The notes: generated from the letters alone by a model not told the origin. 64,000 nt of DNA from Marinobacter nauticus (GCF_019801015.1 NZ_JAHVJZ010000009.1:124001-188000); one strand, 5' to 3'. Counted from the stretch's first letter, positions 8,881 through 18,628 are shown. A program made the numbers and translations.

Positions 8881-9876
8881 ATGACCTTTCACTCTGCCCC
8901 TCTGATCGCCCGACTGGATCTGGACACCTTGCCTGCTGGCCGTCACGCCTTCCGGTTTGAGGCTTTGGCCACTGGCCTCGGCCAAAGCTGGCAACTGCCG
9001 GTGCTGGTGTATCGGGGCACCCGGCCCGGCCCCCGGGTGATGATCACCGCCGGGGTACATGGCGACGAACTCAATGGCGTGCTGGCCGCTCAGCAGCTCG
9101 GCCGTGAGCTGGATGCTGAGCAGCTCAGCGGTACCGTGGTGCTGGTGCCGGGGCTGAACCCTTCCGGCATGCAGGCCCGTCACCGTGACTTTATGCCCGG
9201 CGACCCGGACTGCTCCAGCAGCAACTTTAACCGTCTGTTCCCCGGCCGCGTGGACGGCAACAGTGCAGAGCGTTACCTGCATAAGGTCTGGACCGATCTG
9301 CTCGAGCACAACGCCGACTTCGCTCTGGACCTGCACACCCAGACCCGGGGAGCGCGCTATCCCCTGTTTGCGTTTGCGGATTTCAGCAATCCGGAAGCGC
9401 TGGCAATGGCACGGGCACTGGGGCCGGATTGTCTGCAGGACGATCCCGGTGAAGCGGGCGTGCTGGAGACCGTCTGGAATGAACATGAGGTGCCCTGCAT
9501 CACCATTGAGGTGGGCGGTGGCAGCATCGCCGAACTGCTGACCGTCAATCGCGCGGTGGCGGGCATCCACCGGGTGCTGGCGCACCTCGGGGTGACCGAG
9601 TCACGCCCCTGCGAACCGGGCTGCGAAGCGGTGTCGGTGCCGGTTGAGGGCAACACCACCACCACGGTGCGGGCGGAAACCGGCGGTATGGCGCTGCCTG
9701 CGGTGGCATTGGGCCAGATGGTGGAGCAGGGGGAGTTGGTCGCGATTCAATACGACGCCTTCGGCGCCGAGGCGAGACGATACACCGCACCGGTGGCCGG
9801 TTGGGTGTTGAGCCTGAACGATGACCCGATGCGGGAGCCCGGCACCCTGCTGGTGCGGCTGCTTCACACAAAATAG
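8881..9876 (+). CDS. Succinylglutamate desuccinylase/aspartoacylase-family zinc hydrolase
   Basis: 331 residues from the ATG at 8881; an in-frame ATG at 8875 exists, but the AAGG motif (8871-8874) is correctly spaced only for 8881. The M14-type zinc site shows as H60-G-D-E63 (GVHGDELNG) and the later DLHTQTRG provides the third ligand. The glycine-rich stretch IEVGGGS and the C-terminal beta-rich domain (residues about 240-331, EGNTTTTVRAE onward) fit the AstE/AspA-like group, which hydrolyses N-acylated amino acids. No astABCD genes are nearby, so arginine catabolism is not implied. Probably the second gene of a pair with the exonuclease. Confidence 0.78.
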   Translation: MTFHSAPLIARLDLDTLPAGRHAFRFEALATGLGQSWQLPVLVYRGTRPGPRVMITAGVHGDELNGVLAAQQLGRELDAEQLSGTVVLVPGLNPSGMQARHRDFMPGDPDCSSSNFNRLFPGRVDGNSAERYLHKVWTDLLEHNADFALDLHTQTRGARYPLFAFADFSNPEALAMARALGPDCLQDDPGEAGVLETVWNEHEVPCITIEVGGGSIAELLTVNRAVAGIHRVLAHLGVTESRPCEPGCEAVSVPVEGNTTTTVRAETGGMALPAVALGQMVEQGELVAIQYDAFGAEARRYTAPVAGWVLSLNDDPMREPGTLLVRLLHTK

Positions 9877-9881
9877 GCGAA

Positions 9882-9912
9882 AAAATGCGCGACCAGGGGT
9901 CGCGCATTTTGC
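9882..9912 (+). terminator. Intrinsic terminator after the M14-family hydrolase
   Basis: A perfect 13-bp stem (9882-9894 with 9898-9910) and three-base loop, with four T at the end of the stem. The A-rich 5' side would also let it work on the opposite strand. Confidence 0.85.
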
Positions 9913-9955
9913 TTTGTGAGGCATGCCCGTTGCCCGAGTTGTGAGCGGGGTGTAA

Positions 9956-9968
9956 GTTGCATTGCAAC
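9956..9968. promoter_or_regulatory. Perfect palindrome upstream of ravA
   Basis: GTTGCATTGCAAC is a 6-1-6 perfect palindrome centred about 31 bases before the ravA ATG, in the position of an operator or of the -35/-10 region. No known regulator site is recognised in it. Confidence 0.3.
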
Positions 9969-9993
9969 ACGGTTTCAATAAGGTTCTGCAAGG

Positions 9994-11625
9994 ATGTCCG
10001 ACGACGCACAGCGGTTAGCGACCCGCATCACCCGACTGGTTCAGGCGCTCTCCACCGGGGTTTACGAACGTGACCGCGCTTTCAAGCTCTGTCTGCTGGC
10101 GGCGCTCACCGGCCAGAGCGTGTTTCTGCTGGGCCCGCCGGGGATCGGAAAAAGCCTGATTGCCCGTCGCATCATGCACGCCTTTAAAGAGGGCACTGCC
10201 TTCGAATACCTGATGAACCGCTTCTCCACTCCGGAGGAGCTGTTTGGTCCGCTGTCGATCCAGGCGCTCAAAGAGGAAGGGCGATACGTCCGCCTTACCG
10301 AAGGCTATCTGCCGGAATCCACCGTGGTGTTTCTGGATGAGATCTGGAAAGCGGGCCCGGCGATCCTCAACACCCTGCTGACCGTGGTGAACGAGAAGGT
10401 TTACCGCAACGGTAACCAGGAGATCAAAGTGCCGATGCGGCTGCTGATCACCGCCTCCAACGAACTGCCGGATGGCGACTCCAGCCTGGAGCCGCTGTAT
10501 GACCGGATGCTGTTGCGGGTTTACGCCGACAAAGTGGCGGAGAAGGGCCACTTTCAGGCGATGATCAACGACACCTCTGACGTTTACGGCGATCCGGTAC
10601 CGGAGGGGCTGAAGATCACCGAGGAGGAGTACGAGCGCTGGCAGCGGGAGGTGAAGACCGTCACGCTGCCGGAGCCGGTGTTTGAGAAGCTGTATCAGCT
10701 TAAGCTGCTGGTGGATGAGCGCCAGGAAGCCAACCCGGAGCTGGACCTCTACATCTCCGATCGGCGCTGGAAGAAGTCGGTATCTCTGCTGCGTGCCTCC
10801 GCCTATTACAACGGCCGGATGACCGTGTCCCCGACCGACCTGCTGATCCTGCGTAACTGCCTGTGGCGGGATATGGCTACCCGTGAGCGTATCCAGGGCG
10901 TAATGAGCGAATACGCCCGGGAAGTGGCGTTTGAGCAGGGCGAAACCCAGCGTCAAATCCTGTTCCTGCAGGGCGAGCTGGCCCGGTTGGAACGCGCCCG
11001 CGCCGAAGGCATGGCGCCGGCATTGAAACGCTCCAGCAGCCTGCGTGGCGAGCGGGTCGAACTCAATCTGGATGAAGCGGTTACGGAACAGCGCGCCGCG
11101 GTGGGCGAGATGGTGACTCTGTTGCCACTGGTGCCCTGTGGCCCGGTCAGCCAGGAGGTGGAGGAGCCGCTGGAGCGGATCCGGGTGGCCGCCGGGGAAC
11201 TGCAAAAGCGGGTGGCGTCCGGTGAAGGCACCGTGCCGGTGTTCATCAATGATCTGGAACGCCACTCCTACCACATCCAACTGGGGCTGGATGCCGAGCA
11301 GCGTCTGATCGTTAAGGACGTGGCCGGGGCGGAAGTGCCGATGGCGGTGCTGGGGCCCTGGGCGGTCAGCCGGGACACCCGGGACGGCTGGGATGAGGCC
11401 CTGGACAAGATCGTCTCGGAAACCCGCACTCTGGTGCAGGAGGCCAAGATCCATCGCACCAACTTCAGCGTCACCACGCCTCACAACTTTATCGACACCG
11501 ACCTCACCGACATGGTGACGGAAAGCCTCGACGCGCTGGCGGAGCAACTGGCGGCGCTGGAAAAATCCATTGCCCAGGCGCAGGCGCTGGGCGCGCGGAT
11601 TCAGGCCGCCTACGATGCCGTTTGA
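9994..11625 (+). CDS. ravA: MoxR-family AAA+ ATPase RavA
   Basis: 543 residues. The AAA+ module is N-terminal: Walker A GPPGIGKS (47-54), Walker B VVFLDEIW (Asp114/Glu115) and sensor 1 around ITASNELP. The sequence continues with the RavA-specific LARA-like and C-terminal regions. In E. coli RavA forms hexamers, binds the lysine decarboxylase CadA and works with ViaA on membrane and respiratory-complex targets. The last 11 bases overlap the start of viaA, so the two are translationally coupled. Identity rests on both the sequence and the pairing. Confidence 0.95.
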   Translation: MSDDAQRLATRITRLVQALSTGVYERDRAFKLCLLAALTGQSVFLLGPPGIGKSLIARRIMHAFKEGTAFEYLMNRFSTPEELFGPLSIQALKEEGRYVRLTEGYLPESTVVFLDEIWKAGPAILNTLLTVVNEKVYRNGNQEIKVPMRLLITASNELPDGDSSLEPLYDRMLLRVYADKVAEKGHFQAMINDTSDVYGDPVPEGLKITEEEYERWQREVKTVTLPEPVFEKLYQLKLLVDERQEANPELDLYISDRRWKKSVSLLRASAYYNGRMTVSPTDLLILRNCLWRDMATRERIQGVMSEYAREVAFEQGETQRQILFLQGELARLERARAEGMAPALKRSSSLRGERVELNLDEAVTEQRAAVGEMVTLLPLVPCGPVSQEVEEPLERIRVAAGELQKRVASGEGTVPVFINDLERHSYHIQLGLDAEQRLIVKDVAGAEVPMAVLGPWAVSRDTRDGWDEALDKIVSETRTLVQEAKIHRTNFSVTTPHNFIDTDLTDMVTESLDALAEQLAALEKSIAQAQALGARIQAAYDAV

Positions 11626-13093
11626 TACCGAGCGCGCCCGTCAGGACCCAGCCCAGCAACAGGCGCTGAAGGATCTGATGGGCCGCATCATGGCCCGCGA
11701 ACAGAGTGAGGTTATCGGTCAGGTGCGACGGGAACGGCGCCTGAAACACGATGGCCTCAACCATGCGCTGGAGCGGGAAGTGGCCCAGTGGGGAGACCGA
11801 CTGCTGGCGGTACTGAATCATCAGGGGATCTCGGCCGCCGGGCGGCGTGAAATCACCCTGCTGGAGCGCTGTCGTGGGCTGCCGCCGGAAGAGCTGGCTG
11901 AGGAGTTGGCCAGCATGCGGCTGCAACTGAAGGGTCACTCTCCGATGGAGGGGGTGCTCCGCGCGCTGGCCGACAAACTGCCCAAACTCAATGCGGCCCA
12001 GCTGGCCGATGCGCACGCCGAACTGATTGCCCAATGGGAGCAAAGCCTGGAGCAACGTCATCTGGCGGAGCAACTGGCCCTGCTGGACGAACAGCGGGCG
12101 GAACTGCTGTCCGATCTGTACCGCCGCCTCGATGGCGCGGAAGACCTGAGTAACCTGATCCCGGTGGACCACCCCTCTGAGATCGGCCGGCTCTGGGATA
12201 TGGCGGACGTGCCGCTGTCCCGGCGTCAGATGAAAGGGCTGACTCAGCTGGCGGACTTCCTCGGCAAACAGCCGGAGATCCAGCGTCTGGCGGCACAGAT
12301 TGGCAAGATGGCCAAGGCCTCCAACCGCGGCCCGCTGAAGCGGGTGAAAGAGAAAGCGATCGCCATCGAGGAGCACATGAGCCCGCTGCCGGAAGAGGTG
12401 GTGGGGGTACAGCAGGGCAAAGACCTGGGGCGACTGCTGGCGGTGGCCACCTCGTTACTGTCATCGGAAGAGCTCGAACTGCTGTTCTTCAAGCAGCTTA
12501 TCGATTCACAACTGCTGATCTACGAGATGCAGGGCAAGGCGCCTGAGAAGGGCAAGCTGAAGCCGGTATTCCGTCATCGCCGGGCCGACATTGAGGACAA
12601 TGGTGGACCCTTTATTCTCTGCATCGATACTTCCGCTTCAATGGCCGGCCAGCCGGAGCGCTGTGCCAAGGCACTGGCGCTGGCGCTGATGCGCGAGGCG
12701 GTCAAAGCGGACCGGGACTGCCGGGTGATGATCTTCTCCACCGGCGTAAAGGTGTTCGACCTGCTTGGGGGCCATGGCCTCAGCCAGGCCCGGGACTTCC
12801 TGGGTTATCGCTTCCACGGCGGCACGGACATCAGTCAGTGCATTGAGCACGCCTGTGACGCGCTCAACCTGGTGCCGTTTGCCAATGCGGATGTGGTGGT
12901 GGTGTCCGATTTTATCGCGCCGCGACTGAAAGGCGAGGCGCTGGTGGAACTGGAAGCGGCTCAGCAGCGGGGCAACCGGTTTCATGCGATGGCGCTCTCC
13001 CGTGAAGGCAACCCGGCGCTGCTGGATCAGATGAACCATTGCTGGCCGATGGAAACCTCAATCTGGGGTCGGGTTAAGGCACATAAAGGCTGA
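11615..13093 (+). CDS. viaA: VWA-domain partner protein ViaA
   Basis: 492 residues from the ATG inside the end of ravA (MPFDTERAR); an in-frame upstream ATG at 11570 lies deeper in ravA and is unlikely. The first 330 residues are helical and charged. The von Willebrand factor A domain starts near residue 330, with the MIDAS motif DTSAS at 338-342 and the later GGTDIS and SDF segments completing the metal site. ViaA stimulates RavA ATPase activity, and the pair affects fumarate reductase and aminoglycoside sensitivity in E. coli. Two-gene operon, complete. Confidence 0.95.
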   Translation: MPFDTERARQDPAQQQALKDLMGRIMAREQSEVIGQVRRERRLKHDGLNHALEREVAQWGDRLLAVLNHQGISAAGRREITLLERCRGLPPEELAEELASMRLQLKGHSPMEGVLRALADKLPKLNAAQLADAHAELIAQWEQSLEQRHLAEQLALLDEQRAELLSDLYRRLDGAEDLSNLIPVDHPSEIGRLWDMADVPLSRRQMKGLTQLADFLGKQPEIQRLAAQIGKMAKASNRGPLKRVKEKAIAIEEHMSPLPEEVVGVQQGKDLGRLLAVATSLLSSEELELLFFKQLIDSQLLIYEMQGKAPEKGKLKPVFRHRRADIEDNGGPFILCIDTSASMAGQPERCAKALALALMREAVKADRDCRVMIFSTGVKVFDLLGGHGLSQARDFLGYRFHGGTDISQCIEHACDALNLVPFANADVVVVSDFIAPRLKGEALVELEAAQQRGNRFHAMALSREGNPALLDQMNHCWPMETSIWGRVKAHKG

Positions 13094-13197
13094 AAATTTC
13101 CACTGTTATGGTGGAAGATGCTGGAGCTGCGTCACGTTGCTGGGGCATAATGTGCCCGTTTTCCCATTTTGAGCGGCCAGGTAGTAGAGGAGCGCCC

Positions 13198-13479
13198 ATG
13201 TCTTGCCACCGTATTGATGAATTGTTGGAACTGCTGGAGCCGGTATGGCAGAAGCATCAGGATCTGAACCTGACCCAGATGCTGAGCAAGCTGGCCGAAG
13301 AAGCGGGCTTTAAGGGGCCGCTGGCGGAGCTGACCGACGACGTGCTCATCTATCACCTGAAGATGAAAGAGACCGGCGAAGGCAAGATGATCCCTGGCAT
13401 TGCCAAGGATTATGTTGAGGACTTCGACTGGAAGAGCGCCATTCTGAAAGCCCGCGGCTTTGATGACAGTGAGCGCTGA
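13198..13479 (+). CDS. yihD: YihD family protein (DUF1040)
   Basis: 93 residues starting [13 protein letters not shown], behind the ribosome site AGAGGAG. It aligns over its whole length with E. coli YihD (CHR-x-x-E at the N-terminus, [13 protein letters not shown] in the middle, IPG-x-x-KDY near the end). It is a small soluble helical protein of unknown function. An in-frame extension back to 13108 lacks a ribosome site and family similarity. Monocistronic, closed by a strong terminator. Confidence 0.92.
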   Translation: MSCHRIDELLELLEPVWQKHQDLNLTQMLSKLAEEAGFKGPLAELTDDVLIYHLKMKETGEGKMIPGIAKDYVEDFDWKSAILKARGFDDSER

Positions 13480-13491
13480 ACGAGATCCAAT

Positions 13492-13519
13492 AAAAAACCC
13501 CGCAGAAGCGGGGTTTTTT
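13492..13519. terminator. Bidirectional terminator between yihD and yibL
   Basis: Six A, then CCCCGC, loop AGAA, GCGGGG, then six T. The symmetric A/T flanks let it end both yihD and the convergent yibL. Confidence 0.93.
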
Positions 13520-13530
13520 GCTTTCTGAAA

Positions 13531-13887
13531 TCAGAACTTTTTGGGGGCGAAACCGGTGACCTGCTCCAGGCCCATTTCGCGACCCAGTGCGGTCATCGGG
13601 TGCACCACCACCAGTCCGCGAACGCTCTTCTTGAGCTTGCCCAGGTCCGCCTGCTCCTCTTTGCTCAGAGCCCGCTTGAAGGGCAGGGATTGAACCTTGT
13701 TGCCCTGCTGGCTGACCTGACGGTTCAAAGTGGTCTTCACGCTTTCAATGCGCTTGTTCAAGGCCGCGATCTCTTCATTGAACTGGTCAATGATCGGCTG
13801 GTCGCCGCGACGGTGGGCGGCATCCAGCTTGCGCTTGGCGCCATTGAGCTTGTTGTTGAGCTGGTGCAGCTCCTGCTTCAGTTTCAT
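13531..13887 (-). CDS. yibL: YibL family ribosome-associated protein
   Basis: 118 residues from the ATG at 13887, with GAGGA just upstream on the minus strand; an in-frame extension to 13947 is rejected for lack of a ribosome site. The N-terminal half is a charged helical hairpin. The C-terminal half carries the diagnostic RGLVVVHPMTALGREMG block shared with E. coli YibL, which co-purifies with ribosomes. Its function is otherwise unknown. It converges with yihD and is not linked to metY, which lies 140 bases upstream on the same strand. Confidence 0.92.
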   Translation of the reverse strand: MKLKQELHQLNNKLNGAKRKLDAAHRRGDQPIIDQFNEEIAALNKRIESVKTTLNRQVSQQGNKVQSLPFKRALSKEEQADLGKLKKSVRGLVVVHPMTALGREMGLEQVTGFAPKKF

Positions 13888-14027
13888 GGGGGTCCTCAGT
13901 GCGGCCGGAAGCCGGGGGGGAAGGAAGTAATGGGGCAAGTATACCACCGCCCTCCCTTAAGGTTTTACCCCAGTGCGATAAGCCAACGCCCGGTCCACCC
14001 ATTTTTGCTGATGGCCGGGCGACAGCG

Positions 14028-15296
14028 TCAGGCGTTCAGGGCCTGCTCCAGGTCCGCCAGGATGTCATCAATGTGCTCAATGCCCACCGACAGGCGGATC
14101 ATCTCCGGCGACACGCCCGCTTGCTTCTGCTCCACCTCGGTAAGTTGACGGTGCGTGGTGGAGGCCGGGTGGCAGGCCAGTGATTTGGCGTCACCGATGT
14201 TCACCAGCCGCTTAAAGATCTTCAGGGCATCGTAGAAACGCACGCCCGCTTCATAGCCGTCCTTGAGTCCAAAGGAGAGAATGCCCGAGGGCTTACCGCC
14301 GGTGTACTTCTCCGCCAGTGGGAAGTACGGCGAATCCGGCAGGCCGGCGTAACTGACCCAGCTGACCTTGTCATGGCTGTTGAGGTAGTCCGCCACTTTG
14401 CGGGCGTTTTCGGTGTGGCGCTCCATCCGCAGTGACAGGGTTTCCAGCCCCTGCAACAGCATAAAGGCGTTCATTGGCGACAGGGCTGAGCCGGTGTTGC
14501 GCAGCGGCACGGTACGGGCGCGGCCGATAAAGGCGGCATCGCCAAACGCCTCACAGTAGACCACGCCGTGGTAGGCCGGCTCCGGCTGATTGAACACCGG
14601 GAAGCGGTCAGCGTGCTGGGCCCAGGGGAAGCGGCCGGAATCGACGATGATGCCACCCAGCGTGGTGCCGTGGCCGCCCACGTATTTGGTGAGCGAGTGC
14701 ACCACGATATCCGCACCAAAGGCGATGGGCTTGCAGAGAGCCGGAGTGGCCACGGTGTTATCGACGATCACTGGCACACCCTGTGCGTGGGCCAGTTCCG
14801 CCAGTCGCTCAATGTCGACGATGTTGCCTGCGGGATTGCCGATGCTCTCGCAGTACACCGCTTTGGTGTTGTCGTCGATCAGCGCCGCCAGGCTTTCCGG
14901 CTGGTCGTCTTTAGCAAAGCGCACTTCGATGCCCTGGGTCGGCAGCATATGAGCAAACAGGGTGTAGGTGCCGCCGTACAGCTGCGGCGTGGAGACGATG
15001 TTGTCACCGGCCTGGGCCAGGGTCTGGATGGCGTAATTGATGGCGGCGCTGCCCGCGCTGACCGCCAGCGCCCCGATGCCTCCTTCCAGCGCGGCCATCC
15101 GCTTCTCCAGCACATCGTTGGTGGGGTTCATAATTCGGGTGTAGATGTTACCGGCCACCGACAGGTTAAACAGATCGGCGCCGTGCTGGGCGTCATCAAA
15201 CTCGTAGGCCACGGTCTGGTAGATGGGGGTGGCCACCGATTTGGTGGTGGGGTCGGTCTCGTAACCGAAGTGCAGGGAGAGGGTTTCGTCTTTCAT
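14028..15296 (-). CDS. metY: O-acetylhomoserine sulfhydrylase / aminocarboxypropyltransferase
   Basis: 422 residues, the normal length for MetY. It is a fold-type I PLP enzyme of the Cys/Met metabolism family. The cofactor lysine is K204 in HSLTKYVGGHG, preceded by the Asp that holds the pyridine nitrogen (IVDNT, D179). The N-terminal TLSLHFGYETDP and C-terminal HPASTTHRQL...GVSPEMIRLSVG are standard for the family. It converts O-acetylhomoserine plus sulfide to homocysteine. It lies in the same neighbourhood as the cysJIH sulfite/PAPS reductase genes, which make the sulfide, but is not in their operon. No MetJ box could be recognised. Confidence 0.93.
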   Translation of the reverse strand: MKDETLSLHFGYETDPTTKSVATPIYQTVAYEFDDAQHGADLFNLSVAGNIYTRIMNPTNDVLEKRMAALEGGIGALAVSAGSAAINYAIQTLAQAGDNIVSTPQLYGGTYTLFAHMLPTQGIEVRFAKDDQPESLAALIDDNTKAVYCESIGNPAGNIVDIERLAELAHAQGVPVIVDNTVATPALCKPIAFGADIVVHSLTKYVGGHGTTLGGIIVDSGRFPWAQHADRFPVFNQPEPAYHGVVYCEAFGDAAFIGRARTVPLRNTGSALSPMNAFMLLQGLETLSLRMERHTENARKVADYLNSHDKVSWVSYAGLPDSPYFPLAEKYTGGKPSGILSFGLKDGYEAGVRFYDALKIFKRLVNIGDAKSLACHPASTTHRQLTEVEQKQAGVSPEMIRLSVGIEHIDDILADLEQALNA

Positions 15297-15424
15297 GGGG
15301 CATCCTTTGCCATCAGGGGTGGATCTGATGATAACCGCTGAGCAAAAGATGAACAGGCGACAAAGGCATTGGTGACACTATCGGTTGATAACCGATTGCA
15401 GATGAGCGTCGGAAGGGCAAAAAG

Positions 15425-15450
15425 AAACGGCGCCCGAAGGCGCCGTTTTT
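15425..15450. terminator. Terminator downstream of pntB
   Basis: AAACGGCGCC/GGCGCCGTTT, a perfect 10-bp stem with a CGAA loop (15425-15448). T-rich tracts lie on both sides, so it can end the minus-strand pnt operon 16 bases after the pntB stop. Confidence 0.88.
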
Positions 15451-15465
15451 GCAACCAAAGCCGGT

Positions 15466-16848
15466 TTAGCTGGCTTCTTTGAGGGAGGCGGTCAGCTCCA
15501 CAATCGCTTTCTTACCATCGCCGAACAGCATCAGGCTGTTATCCATGGCGAACAGCGGGTTGGGCAGGCCGGCAAAGCCCGGGCTCAGGGAGCGCTTCAC
15601 CACCACCACGGTGCGGGCTTTGTCCACGTTCAGAATCGGCATGCCGTAGATGGGACTGCCTTTGTCTTCACGGGCCATCGGGTTGGTCACGTCGTTGGCA
15701 CCGATCACGATGGCAACGTCAGTCTGCTCGAATTGCGGGTTGATCTCGTCCATCTCAACCAGCTGCTCGTAGGGCACTTCCGCTTCGGCCAACAGTACGT
15801 TCATATGGCCCGGCATACGGCCGGCCACCGGGTGAATCGCGTACTTCACGTCGGCACCTCGGGCCTGCAGGACATCCGCCAGTTCGCGTACGGCGTGCTG
15901 AGCCTGCGCCATCGCCAGGCCGTAACCGGGCACAATCACGACGCGCTCAGCGGTTTCCAGCAGCATGCCCACTTCATCCGGGGAGGAGGACTTCACCTTG
16001 CCGGCGTAGACTTCGTCCGCATCGATGGTTTCGCCGCCTTCTGCCATCACACCAAACAGCACGTTGGGCAGGCTGCGGTTCATCGCCTTACACATGATTT
16101 GGGTCAGGATCAGACCGGACGCGCCCACCAGGGAGCCGGAGATGATCAGCACGGTGTTGCCGCTGATAAAGCCTGCGGTGGCCGCGGCGATACCGGAGTA
16201 GGAGTTCAGCAGGGCGATCACCACCGGCATGTCGGCACCACCAATCGGCAGCACCAGCGCCAGACCAAGCAGAATGGCCACCGCCACCAGGGCAAACTGC
16301 CAGGTGTGGTTGGTCGGGTCGATAACGGTCATGGCGACCAGGCCCAGGCCGACCAGCAGCAGAGCGCCATTGAGCAGGGTGTTGCCGGGCACCGCAATCG
16401 GGTTACCGGAGATCTTCTCGCTCAGTTTGGCGAATGCCACAAAGGAGCCGGACAGAGTCACGGCACCGATCAGCACGGTGATGCCGATGGAGATCATGGC
16501 GACCAGCGAGGTGGCCGCTGCCGGGTCCCAGGCGTTGGCCAGGGCCACAAACAGGGAGGCACCACCACCGAAGCCGTTCAGCATCGCCACCATCTCTGGC
16601 ATGGAGGTCATCTGCACGCGTCGGGCCATGATGCCGCCGATGGCGCCACCGGTGACCATACCGGCGATGATCCACTCGTAGCTGATGATGTTCTGGTCCA
16701 GCAGGGTGATCACCACGGCGATCAGCATACCGATGCTGGAGAGGCGGTTACCCAGCACCGCCGTACGGGGCTTGGTCAGGTTTTTGATGCCGAGGATAAA
16801 CAGAACCGCGGCCACCAGATAACTGGAATAAATCAGGATGTCGCTCAT
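15466..16848 (-). CDS. pntB: NAD(P) transhydrogenase subunit beta
   Basis: 460 residues. The first 270 hold about eight to nine membrane helices of the proton channel (dII). The C-terminal 180 residues form the NADP(H)-binding domain III, seen in VIVPGYGLAMAQAQHAVRELAD, the HPVAGRMPGHMNVLLAEA loop and IVIGANDVTNP. It couples inward proton movement to hydride transfer from NADH to NADP+. It is the third gene of pntAA-pntAB-pntB and lies six bases after pntAB. Complete. Confidence 0.96.
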   Translation of the reverse strand: MSDILIYSSYLVAAVLFILGIKNLTKPRTAVLGNRLSSIGMLIAVVITLLDQNIISYEWIIAGMVTGGAIGGIMARRVQMTSMPEMVAMLNGFGGGASLFVALANAWDPAAATSLVAMISIGITVLIGAVTLSGSFVAFAKLSEKISGNPIAVPGNTLLNGALLLVGLGLVAMTVIDPTNHTWQFALVAVAILLGLALVLPIGGADMPVVIALLNSYSGIAAATAGFISGNTVLIISGSLVGASGLILTQIMCKAMNRSLPNVLFGVMAEGGETIDADEVYAGKVKSSSPDEVGMLLETAERVVIVPGYGLAMAQAQHAVRELADVLQARGADVKYAIHPVAGRMPGHMNVLLAEAEVPYEQLVEMDEINPQFEQTDVAIVIGANDVTNPMAREDKGSPIYGMPILNVDKARTVVVVKRSLSPGFAGLPNPLFAMDNSLMLFGDGKKAIVELTASLKEAS

Positions 16849-16854
16849 CGGTTG

Positions 16855-17130
16855 TTACTTCCTTTTAAACATGGCCAGCATGCGGTTGGTGACCATGTAC
16901 CCGCCCACCACGTTGATGGTGGCCAGGGTCACAGCGATAAAGCCCAGGATGTTCACCAGCGGGCCGGAGCCGGAGCCTGCGGCCAGCAGGGCGCCCACCA
17001 GGGTGATGCCGGAGATGGCATTGGAGGCGGACATCAGCGGGGTGTGCAGGGTCGGCGGTACCTTGGTGATCAGTTCCACACCAAGGAACAGGGCCACCAC
17101 AAAGATGGTGATCAGCAGCAACAGTTCCAT
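16855..17130 (-). CDS. pntAB: NAD(P) transhydrogenase alpha subunit, membrane part (alpha-2)
   Basis: 91 residues with three hydrophobic helices and a basic end (MLAMFKRK). It corresponds to the C-terminal membrane part of the single PntA chain of E. coli. Its ATG overlaps the pntAA stop by one base (ATGA), so translation is coupled. The split into separate soluble and membrane alpha polypeptides follows the Rhodospirillum-type three-subunit organisation. Confidence 0.93.
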   Translation of the reverse strand: MELLLLITIFVVALFLGVELITKVPPTLHTPLMSASNAISGITLVGALLAAGSGSGPLVNILGFIAVTLATINVVGGYMVTNRMLAMFKRK

Positions 17131-18338
17131 CAGTTGGTCTCCTTCTCTGAGTCGGCAGCTTCAGCAGGCGCTTCCACTTCAGGGGCGGCGAGTGCAGGCA
17201 GACCCAGCAGCTCGCGCAGGCGGGCACTGACCACTTCGCCGTCTTTGGCGATGGTCACGTCGTGGATGATCTCATCCTCGAAATCCCAGTTCAGCTCACC
17301 CTCTTTGGCCATCAGCATCAGCAGATTGGTCAGGTTGGTCCCGAACATCTGACTGGCGTGGTTGGGGACGGTGGCGGCGAAGTTTTTCGGACCGATGATG
17401 GTCACACCGTGGTGCACCACCGCTTCGCCGGCCTCGGTCAGTTCACAGTTACCGCCGGTTTCGGCGGCCAGGTCGATGATCACGGCACCGGGCTTCATCT
17501 GCATCAGCTGCGATTCGGTGATCAGCACCGGGGCTTTGCGACCGGGGATCGCGGCGGTGGTGATAACCACATCCTGCTGAGCCAGCACGTCGGCCATCGC
17601 CTGTTGCTGCTTGGCGATAAACTCAGCGGACTGCTCCTTGGCGTAACCGCCGGAGGTTTCGGTGTCTTCCGCTTCGATGTTCAGCTCCACCGGGCGGGCA
17701 CCAACGGAGAGGATCTGCTCCCGCGCGGCCGGACGGATGTCGTAGGCTTCCACGACGGCACCCAGACGTTTGGCGGTGGCACAGGCCTGCAGACCGGCCA
17801 CGCCCACACCCATGATAAAGACACGGGCCGGCTTCAGGGTGCCAGCGGCGGTCATCATCATCGGGAACAATTGGTGGGAGTGGGTGGCACCCAGGAGGGC
17901 GGCTTTGTAGCCAGCGATGGTGGCGTTACTGGAGAGCACGTCCATCGCCTGAGCGCGGGTGATGCGGGGCACCAGTTCCAGCGCCACGCCGTTGATGCCG
18001 GCGTCAGCCAGCTTCTGGGCGACCTGAGGGCCGGCCAGCGGATCCATCATGGCAACCAGAGTCTGGCCACGGGTCAGGTGGGGCAGCAGGGCATCAAGCT
18101 CATCCCCACGGCCATGGTGGGTCAGGACCACCTCGGCGCCATTCAGCGCCTCAGTGCGGTCGGCGGCGATGGTCGCACCGGCCTCAATATAACGCTCATC
18201 GTCAAATCCAGCGGCTTCACCGGCACCGGTTTCCACGGCGATAGTGAGACCAGCCTGGGTCAGCTTGCTGACGTTGGCGGGGATCAGCGCCACTCGGGTT
18301 TCCCCGGGGTAGATCTCCTTGATCACTGCGATCTTCAC
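17130..18338 (-). CDS. pntAA: NAD(P) transhydrogenase alpha subunit, soluble NAD-binding part (alpha-1)
   Basis: 402 residues from a GTG at 18338 (MKIAVIKEIYPGETRVALIP), preceded by GAGGA. The open frame runs back to 18449 but has no ribosome site there and lacks similarity. Domain I has two Rossmann-like lobes related to alanine dehydrogenase; the NAD site shows as GVGVAGLQACATAKRLGAVV, and ETGGNCELT is the conserved dI loop. A proline- and alanine-rich linker ends the chain before the separate membrane piece. First gene of the operon, divergent from cysJ across a 290-base gap. Confidence 0.94.
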   Translation of the reverse strand: MKIAVIKEIYPGETRVALIPANVSKLTQAGLTIAVETGAGEAAGFDDERYIEAGATIAADRTEALNGAEVVLTHHGRGDELDALLPHLTRGQTLVAMMDPLAGPQVAQKLADAGINGVALELVPRITRAQAMDVLSSNATIAGYKAALLGATHSHQLFPMMMTAAGTLKPARVFIMGVGVAGLQACATAKRLGAVVEAYDIRPAAREQILSVGARPVELNIEAEDTETSGGYAKEQSAEFIAKQQQAMADVLAQQDVVITTAAIPGRKAPVLITESQLMQMKPGAVIIDLAAETGGNCELTEAGEAVVHHGVTIIGPKNFAATVPNHASQMFGTNLTNLLMLMAKEGELNWDFEDEIIHDVTIAKDGEVVSARLRELLGLPALAAPEVEAPAEAADSEKETN

Positions 18339-18478
18339 GAAGCGGTCCTCTTCATTGGTATTAGCGTCCGGATCACCTTCCCGGACGCGGGCTCTGTGAT
18401 AGGCGGCACAGTTTCCCATGCTCTGTGCGGTCGGCGAAAGCCTCCTCAATACACTTGCCTACGATAGGGGCAATCGGA

Positions 18479-18496
18479 AAAACAATTTATTGTTTT
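18479..18496. promoter_or_regulatory. Perfect AT-rich inverted repeat between pntAA and cysJ
   Basis: AAAACAAT-TT-ATTGTTTT is an 8-2-8 inverted repeat placed 141 bases from the pntAA start and 133 from the cysJ start. The whole region 18,470-18,600 is AT-rich and must hold both promoters. CysB normally activates cysJIH but its sites are degenerate and I cannot assign one. The palindrome could be an operator for either gene. Confidence 0.35.
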
Positions 18497-18628
18497 ACGT
18501 CACTTTGTGCGGAATTTAAACAGCCGTTCAATATTCTATTTGGTTATAAAAATTCTGTAATCAGTATTTTTTATAAATAGACGGACTGCCTAACCTGTAG
18601 CCAACTTATCAGGACAGACAGGCAGAAT

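Noticed and set aside
13987-14021. CGCCCGG/CCGGGCG hairpin as terminator of metY
   Set aside because: The stem is only 7 bp with a large loop and is followed by no T-run on the minus strand, so I did not call it.
15733-17352. Long plus-strand open frame (539 codons) rich in His, Gln and Gly
   Set aside because: It lies antisense to pntB-pntAB, which are unmistakable genes. The composition is what high-GC antisense frames produce, and there is no ribosome site or family resemblance.
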